From Diplosphaera chodatii (Eukaryota; Chlorophyta; Trebouxiophyceae; Prasiolales; Stichococcaceae): a stretch of DNA of 64,000 nucleotides. Numbering within the stretch: the stretch's first letter is position 1; each line of letters begins with the position of its first letter. The stretch spans positions 496,001 to 560,000 of the forward strand of contig JAALGY010000052.1 in NCBI GenBank assembly GCA_032358165.1, read 5' to 3'. The notes under the pieces were generated by a model that was not told the DNA's origin, made no database searches, and saw only the letters and a program-made list of their open reading frames with translations. Both the position numbers and the translations under genes were made by a program. Below are positions 1 through 9,742 of this stretch, piece after piece.

Positions 1-394
1 GCTCCGGCCCAACTGCAGCAATGCGGCGCACCTGACGAACAACAGCCTCTTGTGGTGTCCTTCAGGACCGTCGCCCCTGACGTTGCGCGATCGGCGGGGC
101 TCTGCGCTTCGGCTCATGTGACCGGACCCTCTCATGCACCTTGGGCCAACTGTGCAGCCATGACGAGATACATGCATGCCCCCTGCTGCATGCCAAGAGG
201 CTTGGAACTCTGCCAGGGGGACCACACGTGAAGCACAGTTTGGTCTAGTGATGGGTACTGCCGCTCATGTCCTACATCCAGCCGAACACTGCCAACACAT
301 GGCGCCCGCACAAGCTGTCTGTGTCTCATGCTGCGCAGCTTTTGCTGAACCGTGATCGGGGTGCCAAATCACAACTGGGTAGCCCAGAACAGCG
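1..394. other. Stretch without a supported gene
   Basis: I see no exon-like segment here with a conserved motif. Short open frames exist on both strands but show no family signature. The stretch may be 3' untranslated or downstream sequence of the minus-strand gene that ends at 395. Confidence 0.4.
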
Positions 395-2133
395 TCAGCT
401 GGTCGTAAAACCCGCCAGCTCTGCGCCTTGGCCCTGCAGCAGCCGCAGCCGCCGCAGCTGCGCCGCAACGGTGGCCAGCCGCCCGCCGGCCGCGGGTGAC
501 GGCTCCCGCTCGGGCGTGCGTCGCCGTTCGGCGCCGCCCGCAGTGGCCCTGGATCGCTGGGGCGGCACCGCCGGCCCCTGGGCCGGCGCTGCAGTTTCTG
601 ATGCCGCTGGCCGCTGCACGGGTCCTGCGGGTGCCTGCGCAGGAAGCAGGAAGCACAGCTGCACTCATGTGCCCCTCGGGGACGGCCCAGTCGGTCCCCG
701 CGGCCAGACCCCATACAAGATGAGTGCCCTGCGAAGGGGGACAGGCGGCACGCCCCGCCCACCTGCAGCCGCTGCGCCTGCTGCTGGTACCGACGCAGCT
801 GCGCGAGGGCGGCCTGCACGCCCTCGCCGGGCGGCAGCCTCGGCGGCGGCAGCGGCGGCGGCTCAGCGGCCGGGCCTGAGGCGCGGGGGGCGGCGCCCCG
901 TGCGCCGGCTGCTGTGCTGGGTGCTGAGACAGGATCCAAGCTCGATGATGACGGAGCAACGCCAAGGCTGGGGTCCAGCTGCCGCAGCTGCCGCCGCAGC
1001 TGTGCCAGCACTACAGCGGGAGTTTCTGCTGCCGGTGCTGCTGGTGCGGCGGCAGCGCTGCGGCTGGAACTCTGCTCTGGAAGAACCTGTGTAAAGATGA
1101 GCGTAGAGTGGGCAAGTCGATCCATCTGGCACACTCCACTGCGTGTTGCACGCTTGTGCTGGCGCAGCATCGCTACACGCTGCACAGGCGCACGCATGTA
1201 TGTGCTCAACACCACAGCAAGGTGGCGTGCGGCAGCGCCGCACCTGGCTGCTTGCCGGGAGCGTCCCGCGGCGCACCTGCCACCCCGCATCAGCTGCCGA
1301 TGACCCGCCGCCGGGCGCAACCCGCAACACACCTGCGTCGCAGTGCAGCGGCACGCGTCACACTGAGCGTCTTCCGAACCATGCAGCACCCACCGCCACA
1401 CCCCTGACAAGCAGGCACTGGTGCAAAGCACGAGCTGGGCGCTGATGCGGACCTGCGCCCTGCGCCGCCAGGCTCTCGCAACTGCCCCCACCCGCACGCA
1501 TGGGGCTCCAGGCGCCGGCGGACTGCCGCGAGGCCGCCTGCGGCGATGCCAGCGGGCCACCGCCGCCGCCGCCGCTGCTGCTCGACCACGTGGAGTGCCG
1601 AGGCGTTCGCAGCGACGCTGCTGTGGCTGCGGGGCTGGCTGCGGGAGTCCCAGGCGCGTGAGGCTGGGTGATATAAGCCCCGCCTGCAGGAGCGCCACAG
1701 CGCACCGTGACTGCCGGCACCGCAAAGGGTGCCCTGTAGGAGGCGATGTCTGTTCGAAATGAGCATGACATGAGCTCTTGTAAATGCAACAGATGCGGTG
1801 GTTCTTCGCACCTTGCAGGTGAAAGCAGCTGGTGGCTGCACCGCTATGACATCTGCTGTCATGGCGCCCTCCATGCGACTGCTTGCTTCCATGCTCCCCT
1901 GCAAGCTGAGCGCCTGATGCGCGCTGCCCCGGTGGCGGCAGCACCTGCGAGCGCTGCGGCGGCGGGGGCGACGGCGCCGCCTCCGCGGCCGCTGCGCGGG
2001 CGAACAGGCCGGTACCGCCCAGGCTGGGCCCCAGCACCTGCCCGTGGGGGCTCCTGCTGGGGGTGCCGCGCCACGTGCCCAGCGCGGGGCCCTTGCGCGG
2101 CGTCAATGCATCGCTGACGGCCATTGGCGCCAA
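395..2133 (-). CDS. Uncharacterised Ala/Pro/Ser-rich protein, multi-exon, boundaries approximate
   Basis: I do not recognise a family. The minus strand shows several coding-like blocks: about 2133-1890 (possible ATG at 2133), about 1720-1435, 1086-763 (acceptor ACACAG and donor GTGGGC, exactly 108 codons) and about 610-395, which ends in a TGA. Three blocks share a short helical motif: AQLRRQLRQLDPS and AQLRRYQQQAQRLQ in the third exon, and AAQLRRLRLLQGQ near the C-terminus. This suggests an amphipathic or coiled-coil repeat in a low-complexity Ala/Pro/Ser/Gly background. Strand and frame are chosen only from this repeat and the splice sites, because composition alone leaves every frame open in such GC-rich DNA. 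The gene may extend further upstream or downstream. It lies head-to-head with the first GH114 gene. Confidence 0.38.
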
Positions 2134-2549
2134 ATCAACGGAACGCAGCCCTTAGGAGGATCCCGGAGCTCCTGTGAGTTTGCGGGATGCGAGGCAAGTT
2201 GACGAGGCAGACTGCATAGTCTTTGCACCCAATGCAGCTCATGGGGTGGCAACCCCACGCAACCTGCCATTCGGATTAGGGTCGAACACCAAAGTGGGAC
2301 GAGGTCCTGCTTCATGTGAGCATGCCACACGGCTCACACGAGCTGCGCTGTTCCCGCTTTGCAACGCTGCAGTAGATAGGTCCCGCCACCGAACCGCCTC
2401 AAACCGTGTCACGCGGCGTCAATCACCTAGATCCGCGTGTGCATGTGGTGCAACTGATGCCGTGCGCAGCCCACTGCAGCTCTTGGTCCTTCCAGCAGCA
2501 CCGCAGAGCCACAGCTGCACCACCACTGACCGCCTGAGGCGTGCACCAG
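2134..2549. other. Intergenic, between divergent genes
   Basis: About 416 bases between the presumed start of the minus-strand gene and the ATG of the first GH114 gene. It probably holds both promoters and 5' leaders. No clear TATA box or repeat was recognised. Confidence 0.4.
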
Positions 2550-4390
2550 ATGCCGAACGTGACCAGCCTGGTGGCCCTGTGCGTCTCCATAGCTGCGCTC
2601 CTGACGGCGCCGGCGTGGCGGCGGCCTGCGCGCGATACGGAGTGGCAGCTGCAGCTGGCCGACGAGGGCACCATCACACCCATCAAGGCACGTCCAGCGT
2701 GCAGTGACAAAATAGTCCACGAGTCACCTTGGAGACCCCACTGTTTTGGCAGCGGGCAGCATGCCATGCTTTGACAGCATGCCATGCTGTGGGATTGGCA
2801 CCTTGGACGTGACCATTGAGTCTAGTTGCACATGTGCAGGGCGTCGAGTTCTACGATTTTGACTTCGACACGGCGGCCACCCAGATCCCGGTGCTGCGCA
2901 AAGCCGCTGGCGAAGATATATTCATCGTCTGCTACATCTCAGTGGGGACATGGGAGGCCTTCAGAGTGGTGCGCCATACATTCTGTGCAGCACAAACATT
3001 GTGCATGCACCCAGTACGCAGGACACGCCAGGTCGCCGATGATGTCAGTGCGTCTTCCAACGGCGCACCCTTGACCTGTAGGAGGCAGACGCAGCCCGCG
3101 GCATCAGCCAGGCAGACTTCAAAGGCATCCTGGGCGCCACGTATGAGCCGCCCTTCACAGACGAGAGGTGGCTGGACGTCCGCAGCCCCAAGACGCGGGC
3201 CATCATGGCCAGGCGCTTTGACTTTGCGCAGAAGATCGGCTGCGATGGGGTCGACCCCGACAACACCCAGGTCGATCAGGTGGGCAGATTGCCGCATAGC
3301 CAAGCTGATTCATCGACGGCCGCTGCCTCCTCTCCATGCTGTGCACTTATCTTGATACATTCATGATCGCATGCAGGAGGATACAGGATTCGACCTCACA
3401 TTCGAGGATGCGGTGAGTGTACGATCTCAGAGCTCCCCCTCAGAGACCTGATTGCCTCGCAGTAGTGCTGGGTGCATCATGGCCTGAGATACAGGTGCAT
3501 GCTCACATGCTAGCTGACCTGCGGAGCGTGCTGACCTGCAGCTGAACTTCACAGAGTGGGTGGCGGATGAGGTTCATGCGCGTGGCATGGCTGTGGGGTG
3601 AGGAATCACTACATCCTGTATGGCGTTGTGTTCAAGGAAGTTTGCTGTGGGGATGCTTTGGGACGTGACATCACCTGCTGCTGCCATCTAGGCTGAAGAA
3701 CTCCCAGTCGCTGCTGCCAGACCTGCACGAAAAGTTCGACTGGTGAGCGTGGCAGCTGTTGATCCACCTGGGTCCGCATGTGGCTGTCTCGTGAAGTGCA
3801 CTTCGGTGGTTGATTGCCGAGGGCCTCCAGTACGGGATGTTGCCCCATGACGCAGGTTTTTGAACGAGCAGTGCAATGCGGACGACAGCTGCAGCGACTA
3901 CAGGTGAGGCCAAGGATGCTTGCCAGGCATTGCTCATCATTGGCTGTGCAGTCACCCCCAGACCCTACAGACCCTAGCATGAAGTCCAACGACAGAATGC
4001 CAGAAGATGCTGTCCATCACCCTGCAGCGTTGTGGGCAAGACGAAGCCCGTTTTTGGCGTGGAATACTGCGGTGAGCGGCACAGGCGCACCCTGCAAGAC
4101 GGCCTGTCTGCCGCAGCCTCGGCTCTGCCGTCACAAGCTTGCTGCTCAAGCTTGTGTCATGAGTTCCTGCAGACGCAACGAGGGCAGACAACGGCGTCAC
4201 ACTGGACCCGGGCTGCTACTGCCCGGGCGTCATGGCGGCGGGGTACAAGTTCCTGATCAAGGAGACAGCCAACGGCGCGCCGCGGGCCACCTGCGAGGAG
4301 TACTGCGCTCAGAACGACTGCCCCGGGCGCGAGGGGCGCGAGAACTGCAACGCTGGGAAGGCGACCGTCTGTGCAGCAGCCGGCCTCTGA
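2550..4390 (+). CDS. Secreted GH114 family glycoside hydrolase, nine exons (copy 1)
   Basis: Probable endo-alpha-1,4-polygalactosaminidase (GH114, TIM-barrel), acting on galactosamine-containing polysaccharides outside the cell. Joined exons are 2550-2687, 2840-2965, 3082-3279, 3377-3412, 3542-3597, 3692-3742, 3856-3903, 4028-4071 and 4173-4390. They give 304 residues and close in frame. The N-terminus (MPNVTSLVALCVSIAALL) is a signal peptide. Family motifs are CYISVGTWE, GCDGVDPDN (acidic active-site strand) and FGVEYC (candidate catalytic Glu), followed by a Cys-rich C-terminal tail. Intron 1 has a GC donor (AAG|GCACGT at 2688). The protein aligns along its length with the two intronless copies downstream but is clearly more diverged. 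Family assignment is firm; substrate is inferred from the family. Confidence 0.9.
2757..2788. repeat. Direct repeat of a near-palindrome in intron 1 of GH114 copy 1
   Basis: The 14-mer CAGCATGCCATGCT occurs at 2757-2770 and again at 2775-2788. Each unit is almost self-complementary, so the pair could form small hairpins. It is intronic and no function is evident. Confidence 0.7.
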
Positions 4391-5246
4391 CGGGCGCCAG
4401 TGATCTCGCCGGTGCGACTCAGTTTTGATAGCTTCGTCAGCGCTCCAGGGACTGGAGCCATGTGACGGCCGCCCAGCCTGTGCGACGCTGGTGTTCGGCT
4501 GCGGTCGATCACTTTTGGACAGCAGTTTCTTGATTGCATGTGTCCGTTTGTTGGGATCTGAGCTTCTGAGGGTCAGGCAACATCTTATCGGGTGGCGAGA
4601 CATTCGCTGGCGACTCATTCCGTAGTGCAGGCAGTTGTTGCGCAATAGATCCCATTGGATTGCCCTGTATATTTTCGGTATCTGTGCAATTACTTTGGCC
4701 AGTCATTGTCATGCAATATCCTGAAAAAGGCTTTGCGCTTGTACTACAGCATGCTTGATGATGGACTGGGCCTGCCTGCAAATTGCCCGTCGCCGCTGTT
4801 GTTTCAGATAAGCACCAGCAAGGCCCCAGCACCACAGCAGGAGCATCTATCGCCACAGTGCATCTTCCCTCTCTGAAGTTGGTTGTTGGCAGGCAGTAAA
4901 TCGGTTGCCGCGACTACGCCGCTGATGGGTGTCCAGTACGGCCATGCTGCAAAACCTTGGCTGATCGGTGGTTACGCAATATCACTGCAGCGGCACGTGC
5001 GCTCTACGACCTCCTCCTCTGGAGCTCGCCCGGGCATCATAACCGTCACATTCTGCGTTCCGCACCACCAAGTTCTGATCCATATCCACTTCCTGCGTCT
5101 CTCTGAGTCTTGCTGCACGCCGCGTGCAGTTGTAAAGGCCCTGAGTTCGGGGCGTCACAGCCACTCGGGCAGACAACACTTGCAGTTGCGCACCCCGGCA
5201 CAGTTTAAGCCTCGAAACCTGCATACAGCTCAAGTCGACTGCAACC
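4391..5246. other. Intergenic; 5' flank of GH114 copy 2
   Basis: No gene recognised. The part from about 4900 on resembles the flank in front of copy 3 (see the duplication entries): both carry GTTGCCGCGACTA, then a GTGTCCA-TAC-GCCATG block. It therefore probably contains the promoter and 5' untranslated region of copy 2. The sequence right before the ATG is CAACCATG, a good eukaryotic start context. Confidence 0.5.
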
Positions 5247-6790
5247 ATGTCATTGTCTCGGGGTTTGCTGCTACGCACTTGCATCGCAGCCCTGCTGATC
5301 GGCGCGGTGTTTGGCGCGCCCATCAAAACGAGAACGCTGCAGGCGGCCGCCATCCCCCGCAACATCGCGTGGCAATACCAGTTGGCGGACGAAGGCACCA
5401 TCACCAAGATACCAGGCGTGAAGTGGTATGACATCGACATGGACACGGCGGGCGACGGGCAGCTGGCGGAGCTCAAGAAGCAGGACCCCAGCGTCAAGGT
5501 CATCTGCTACATCAGCGTCGGCTCATGGGAGAGCTTCCGAGTGCAACTGGACAAGACGCGGCGCGGCATCATACCGGCCGACTGGAAGCCCGTTCTCGGC
5601 AAGGCGTACAGCCCGCCGTGGCAGGATGAGAAGTGGCTGGACATCCGCAGCAACATCACCAAGCAGATCATGTCCAAGCGCTTCGACTACGCCAAGAGCA
5701 TCGGCTGCGACGGCGTCGACCCTGACAACACCGGCGCAAACGAGGAGCCCACCGGATTCCCGCTCTCCGCAGCTGACGCTGTTGCCTACAGCAAGTGGGT
5801 CGCGCAGGCAGTACACGACCGCGGCATGCTTGTCGGGCTGAAGAACACAATCGACCTGCTGCCCGACTTGCACCAGTACTACGATTTCTTTGTGAACGAG
5901 CAGTGCGGCGCCTACAACGAGTGCGGCGTGTACAGCGTCGTCGGGAACGACAAGCCGGTGTTTGGTGCTGAGTACTGCGACGCAACCGCCGCCGGCAACG
6001 GCGTGACCCAGGACCCCGGCTGCTTCTGCCCCGAGGCCATCGCCTCCGGCCGCAACGTGCTCATCAAGAACACCAACCTGGATGACAAGGGCATCTCCTG
6101 CGCCGACTACTGCGCGGTCAACCTGTGCCCGGGGCGCGCCGGCAAGAAGAACTGCAAGGCCGGCAAGGCCAACATCTGCAAGACGGTGTTTGCAAAGCGC
6201 CCCGCCACATCCGTGATGGGCTGAGGGCCATGCGGCGATGCGGAGCAGGGGGCCATCCGGTTTGACAGGCCCTGGCACCGTCAGCAGCATGTCAACCACG
6301 GCGTAGTGGACGCATCAGCGGCCATGCGCCAGTATGCAGCGAACTGCAGCTCCGCGCAGTAGTACAATGACCGAAGAACAAGGTAGGATTGATGACAGAT
6401 CGAGTCTGATGACAGGCGGGCACACATGACCCCGAAGTATGACTACTCTGTTGCTCAGGGGTCGCGACATTCCGACCGGCCCCTGGTTTGCTACATTACT
6501 TCAGCTCACCGATTTTTGACACAGAGCTCACTCAGGCACACCGAGTGGTTCGTTAGTCTGTCTGTAGCACATACACTCATTTACGCAGAGCAGCCACGAC
6601 TGCTGTGGCTTGCGATGCTGCATGCGGCTACGTCGCATGATTGTCATAGACTACAGTTCGTTGGTCGTCAGAAGTACCGTCAACATGCTGGCTGCGGTTC
6701 GGGTCAGTTGGGTGGTGAGGGGTTCTCAGGGGATTGTTACGCTTCTGAAACGATTGGGGTTCAGCATCTACATGCTCACGCCTGCAGATT
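4900..6790 (+). repeat. Tandem duplication, unit A (contains GH114 copy 2)
   Basis: Unit A and unit B (7450-9345) share the intronless GH114 gene and recognisable pieces of flanking non-coding DNA. Upstream both have TTGCCGCGACTA(C/T)GCCGCT followed by GTGTCCA(G/A)TAC(G/A)GCCATG. Downstream both have an ACTTCAG(C/T)TCA(C/T)C block, a GGCTTGCGAT block and a GGGTTCAG-(G/C)-CTACAT block ending in CCTGCAG or CTTGCAG. The non-coding parts are well diverged, so the outer borders given are approximate. Confidence 0.65.
5247..6224 (+). CDS. Secreted GH114 family glycoside hydrolase, intronless (copy 2)
   Basis: Single uninterrupted frame of 325 residues, start context CAACCATG. Residues 1-24 form a signal peptide. 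Family signatures are CYISVGSWE (87-95), GCDGVDPDN (153-161, acidic active-site segment) and FGAEYC (239-244, Glu242 as candidate catalytic acid). A Cys-rich tail (about 244-311) would be disulphide-bonded. The predicted role is endo-hydrolysis of alpha-1,4-linked galactosamine polymers in the cell wall or outside the cell. It is much closer to copy 3 than to copy 1, and lacks all eight introns of copy 1, which suggests origin through an RNA intermediate or complete intron loss. Codon third positions are strongly G/C, consistent with good expression. Enzyme family is firm; the true substrate is not shown by sequence. Confidence 0.95.
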   Translation: MSLSRGLLLRTCIAALLIGAVFGAPIKTRTLQAAAIPRNIAWQYQLADEGTITKIPGVKWYDIDMDTAGDGQLAELKKQDPSVKVICYISVGSWESFRVQLDKTRRGIIPADWKPVLGKAYSPPWQDEKWLDIRSNITKQIMSKRFDYAKSIGCDGVDPDNTGANEEPTGFPLSAADAVAYSKWVAQAVHDRGMLVGLKNTIDLLPDLHQYYDFFVNEQCGAYNECGVYSVVGNDKPVFGAEYCDATAAGNGVTQDPGCFCPEAIASGRNVLIKNTNLDDKGISCADYCAVNLCPGRAGKKNCKAGKANICKTVFAKRPATSVMG

Positions 6791-7799
6791 TGTCGAACAC
6801 ACACTCATGTCAGCTTCAGTTGGCAGTCCCGCTGATTCTTGGTTCGTGTAAGGTCGCGGTGCAGCATGCCTGCCCCCACACAAACACAGAAACTCACGCT
6901 TCAGCTCGTCCATATGCAAAGAACCTGGGGTCCATATGCTCATGCCCCCACGGCCGGCCACCCTCCCGCTCCACCACTCATCAGGGCAGGATGTGCAGCG
7001 CGTCACCCCCATGGCTCGCAGAATGTGGTCCCCACCAGCAGCACAGGCAGCAGGCTGCAGTTGGTCGCCTGTTGGAGTCGGTGAGTCAGCTGGTCAGGCT
7101 GACGACGTCTCGATGGCACGCCGGTGGCAGGAGTGACTACTCACCTTGTTGTGCATGCCGCCATGTTGTCACAATGTGTGGTCGAAATGCCCTATACCTT
7201 GTTGTGCAAATGTCCTTGGCTGGTGGTGATCGTGCCGTTGCTGATGACAAGGGCTATACATAGGTAATTGAATAGGTGCGCTGAGTCTCACCTCCGCCGT
7301 AGGTTGCCTGCGTATGCCATGCCGCCACTGCGTGCTGGCTCAGCTGCCTCGAAGCAAGGCGGCGGCGGCACAGCAAATGCCAACATACAGCGACAGGAGC
7401 ATGCCATCGATCTTCCTTCCCTTGTAGCCTCATTGTAGAAGGGTAGGTCAGGCAGTTGCCGCGACTATGCCGCTTGAGTGTCCAATACAGCCATGTTGCA
7501 CTGGGGTTATGCAATACTGCACGTGCGACCTCACGACATTCTTGCAAAGCTCGCATAAAATCGCGAATACATTGCGCCGACGCCACACGCTAGGGCATCG
7601 GAATCGACACAAATGTCGACATTGCATCTTCGCTACCAGTGGAACGCCTGAAGCGCCGTCCTGCCCGCCACGTCGCGTGCGAGTCCATCCACTTGATTGG
7701 GGGTCGCAACAGTTCAAAACACACTGCTGGTGCAGTCGCTGGTTCGCGCAAGATATTCAGCCGCGAACCCTGCATCGCGCGTTATTAGTTCGCTCAATC
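6225..7799. other. Intergenic; 3' flank of copy 2 and 5' flank of copy 3
   Basis: About 1.6 kb with several open frames but no recognisable gene. The left part (to about 6790) matches the 3' flank of copy 3 in scattered blocks. The right part (from about 7450) matches the 5' flank of copy 2. It is best read as duplicated untranslated and promoter DNA. A frame continuous with copy 3 runs back to 7467, but nothing in it resembles a signal peptide or domain, so the ATG at 7800 is preferred. Confidence 0.5.
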
Positions 7800-9345
7800 A
7801 TGACATCGAAGAGCGCATCCCTGCTGCGCGCCTGCATCGCCGCCCTGTTGGTCGGCGCAGCGCTGGGGGTCGTTCCAAGAACGCGAAAGCTGGCGCAGAC
7901 AGCCACCCTTCCCCGCTACATTCCGTGGCAGTGGCAGCTTTCAGACAACGGCATCATCACCAAGATACCGGGCGTGCAGTGGTATGACATCGACATGGAC
8001 ACAGCGGGCGACGGGCAGCTGGCGGCTCTGAAGCAGGGGGACCCCACCATCAAGGTCATCTGCTACATCAGCGTGGGCTCGTGGGAGAGCTACCGAGTGC
8101 AACTGGACAAGACGCGGCGCGGCATCCAGCCCACCGACTGGACCCCCATCCTGGGCAAGGCGTACAGCCCGCCGTTCCAGGACGAGAAGTGGCTGGATAT
8201 CCGGAACAACATCACGAGGCAGATCATGTCCAAGCGCTTCGACTACGCCAGGAGCATCGGCTGCGACGGCATCGAGCCCGACAACACCGGCGCCAACGAG
8301 GAAAACACCGGCTTCCCGCTGACCGCTGCCGATGCGATAGCGTACAGCATCTGGATTGCGCAGGAGGTGCACAATCGCGGCATGATCGTCGGACTGAAGA
8401 ACACGATCGACCTGCTGCCCGACCTGAACCAGTACTACGACTACTTCCTGAACGAGCAGTGCGGCGCGTACAACGAGTGCGGCGTGTACAACGTGGTGGG
8501 GACTCAGAAGCCGGTGTTTGGCTGCGAGTACTGCGATGCGACCGCCGCCGGCAACGGCGTGACCCAGGACCCTGGGTGCTACTGTCCTGAGGCCATCGCC
8601 TCGGGCCGCAACGTGCTCATCAAGAACACAAACCTTGACGACAAGGTCATGACGTGCGCGGACTACTGCACGTACAACGCGTGCCCGGGGCGCGCTGGCC
8701 GCAAGAACTGCAAGGCCGGCAAGGCCAACATCTGCAAGGCGGTCTTCGCCTCGAAGCCCGCCGTCATGGGATGAGGGGGCACCATCAGTCGCAGGTAGGG
8801 CGTGCACCCTGACAGCCTCCAGCGCAGTTCAGCATGTGGACGACACTTTAGCGGAACTGATATGAACAGCACTCTCATCTTAGTCTCAGCGCCATCCTGC
8901 AACTGGAACACCTCTCCTTCATGCCCTGGCGGGCGCAATTTGAGGACACTTGAGATGGCAGAACCCGGCAGGCATAGATGACCGAGCCAGACGATATCTT
9001 GACAGTCGTCGTGGACCTCCAGATGTGGCGTTATCAGTTCATTCTCTGCAGCCTGTTGCGCTGCAACTACTTCAGTTCATCAGTTTTGAGGCATGCTTGG
9101 CTCGGGCATGGTCTGGTGGTTTGTTTGTATCCCACGCCCGGCCTGTTTCGTTGATTACGGCCAGACATGACCACGGCTTGCGATACTGGTGCTAGCGCTG
9201 CTGCGTCGGGTTGATTCAGAGACACACCCTAGCTGACGACTCATTGGTTTGCATCGTGACGTCTTTGGCTGTTCTTTCTGCCGGTGAAATGGTGAGGGAT
9301 TCTTAGGGTTCAGGGCCTACATCTTCGCTTGCAGGACGTGTCAAA
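7450..9345 (+). repeat. Tandem duplication, unit B (contains GH114 copy 3)
   Basis: Partner of unit A (4900-6790). The duplicated segment includes at least 0.3 kb in front of the gene and scattered blocks up to about 0.6 kb behind it. This shows that copies 2 and 3 arose by DNA-level tandem duplication including regulatory flanks, not by two separate retropositions. The outer borders are approximate. Confidence 0.65.
7800..8774 (+). CDS. Secreted GH114 family glycoside hydrolase, intronless (copy 3)
   Basis: Single frame of 324 residues. The start at 7800 gives an N-terminus MTSKSASLLRACIAALLVGA, a clear signal peptide equivalent to that of copy 2. Motifs are CYISVGSWE, GCDGIEPDN (Glu in place of the first Asp of the VDPDN stretch in copies 1 and 2, a replacement compatible with catalysis in this family) and FGCEYC with the candidate catalytic Glu. 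The Cys-rich tail is conserved. It is tandem with copy 2 and shares its flanks. Secreted polygalactosaminidase-type activity is inferred from the family. Confidence 0.95.
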   Translation: MTSKSASLLRACIAALLVGAALGVVPRTRKLAQTATLPRYIPWQWQLSDNGIITKIPGVQWYDIDMDTAGDGQLAALKQGDPTIKVICYISVGSWESYRVQLDKTRRGIQPTDWTPILGKAYSPPFQDEKWLDIRNNITRQIMSKRFDYARSIGCDGIEPDNTGANEENTGFPLTAADAIAYSIWIAQEVHNRGMIVGLKNTIDLLPDLNQYYDYFLNEQCGAYNECGVYNVVGTQKPVFGCEYCDATAAGNGVTQDPGCYCPEAIASGRNVLIKNTNLDDKVMTCADYCTYNACPGRAGRKNCKAGKANICKAVFASKPAVMG

Positions 9346-9742
9346 ACATGCACAGCATTTCACAGCATTTCGTGTCTGCAGCTTTCAATCAGTTGCAGTG
9401 CATGGTCTTTGGTTGACGGTATGTCAAGGACCGGCACATCATGCCTGGGCCTAACAGGAATATAGTTCACCGTAGCGGCTTCCTGTACACATAGCTTGAG
9501 AAACACTCACTGTGATACCACAAGAGGTCAACATACTCTCAGTTTGCGGACGCAAGGTTCTCAAACTGCTGCAGGTCTGCAATGGTTAGTAGCTGTGTGT
9601 CCGCCATCACATCACAACAGTGGGATCATAAACCAGCCGACCTACTTGCAGATGTTCTCCTATGATGAGCGTGGATGCAACCACCAGTGGCAGCTGATTG
9701 CGGTCTGTAGGTACCAGATCTGACACCAGTGCCAAGGCCTGC
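8775..9742. other. Intergenic; 3' flank of GH114 copy 3
   Basis: No gene recognised. The first ~0.6 kb has blocks matching the 3' flank of copy 2. Near 9355-9370 the decamer CACAGCATTT occurs twice in tandem. The right end lies downstream of the convergent minus-strand POLD3 gene. Confidence 0.5.

Noticed and set aside
265..2133. Single 622-codon minus-strand gene
   Set aside because: Only parts look coding, and good splice sites separate them; the frame is open mainly because of GC content. The region is reported as a multi-exon gene with low confidence.
7467..7799. N-terminal extension of GH114 copy 3
   Set aside because: In frame but without similarity to copy 2, and it would bury the signal peptide. 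The same stretch matches the non-coding 5' flank of copy 2.
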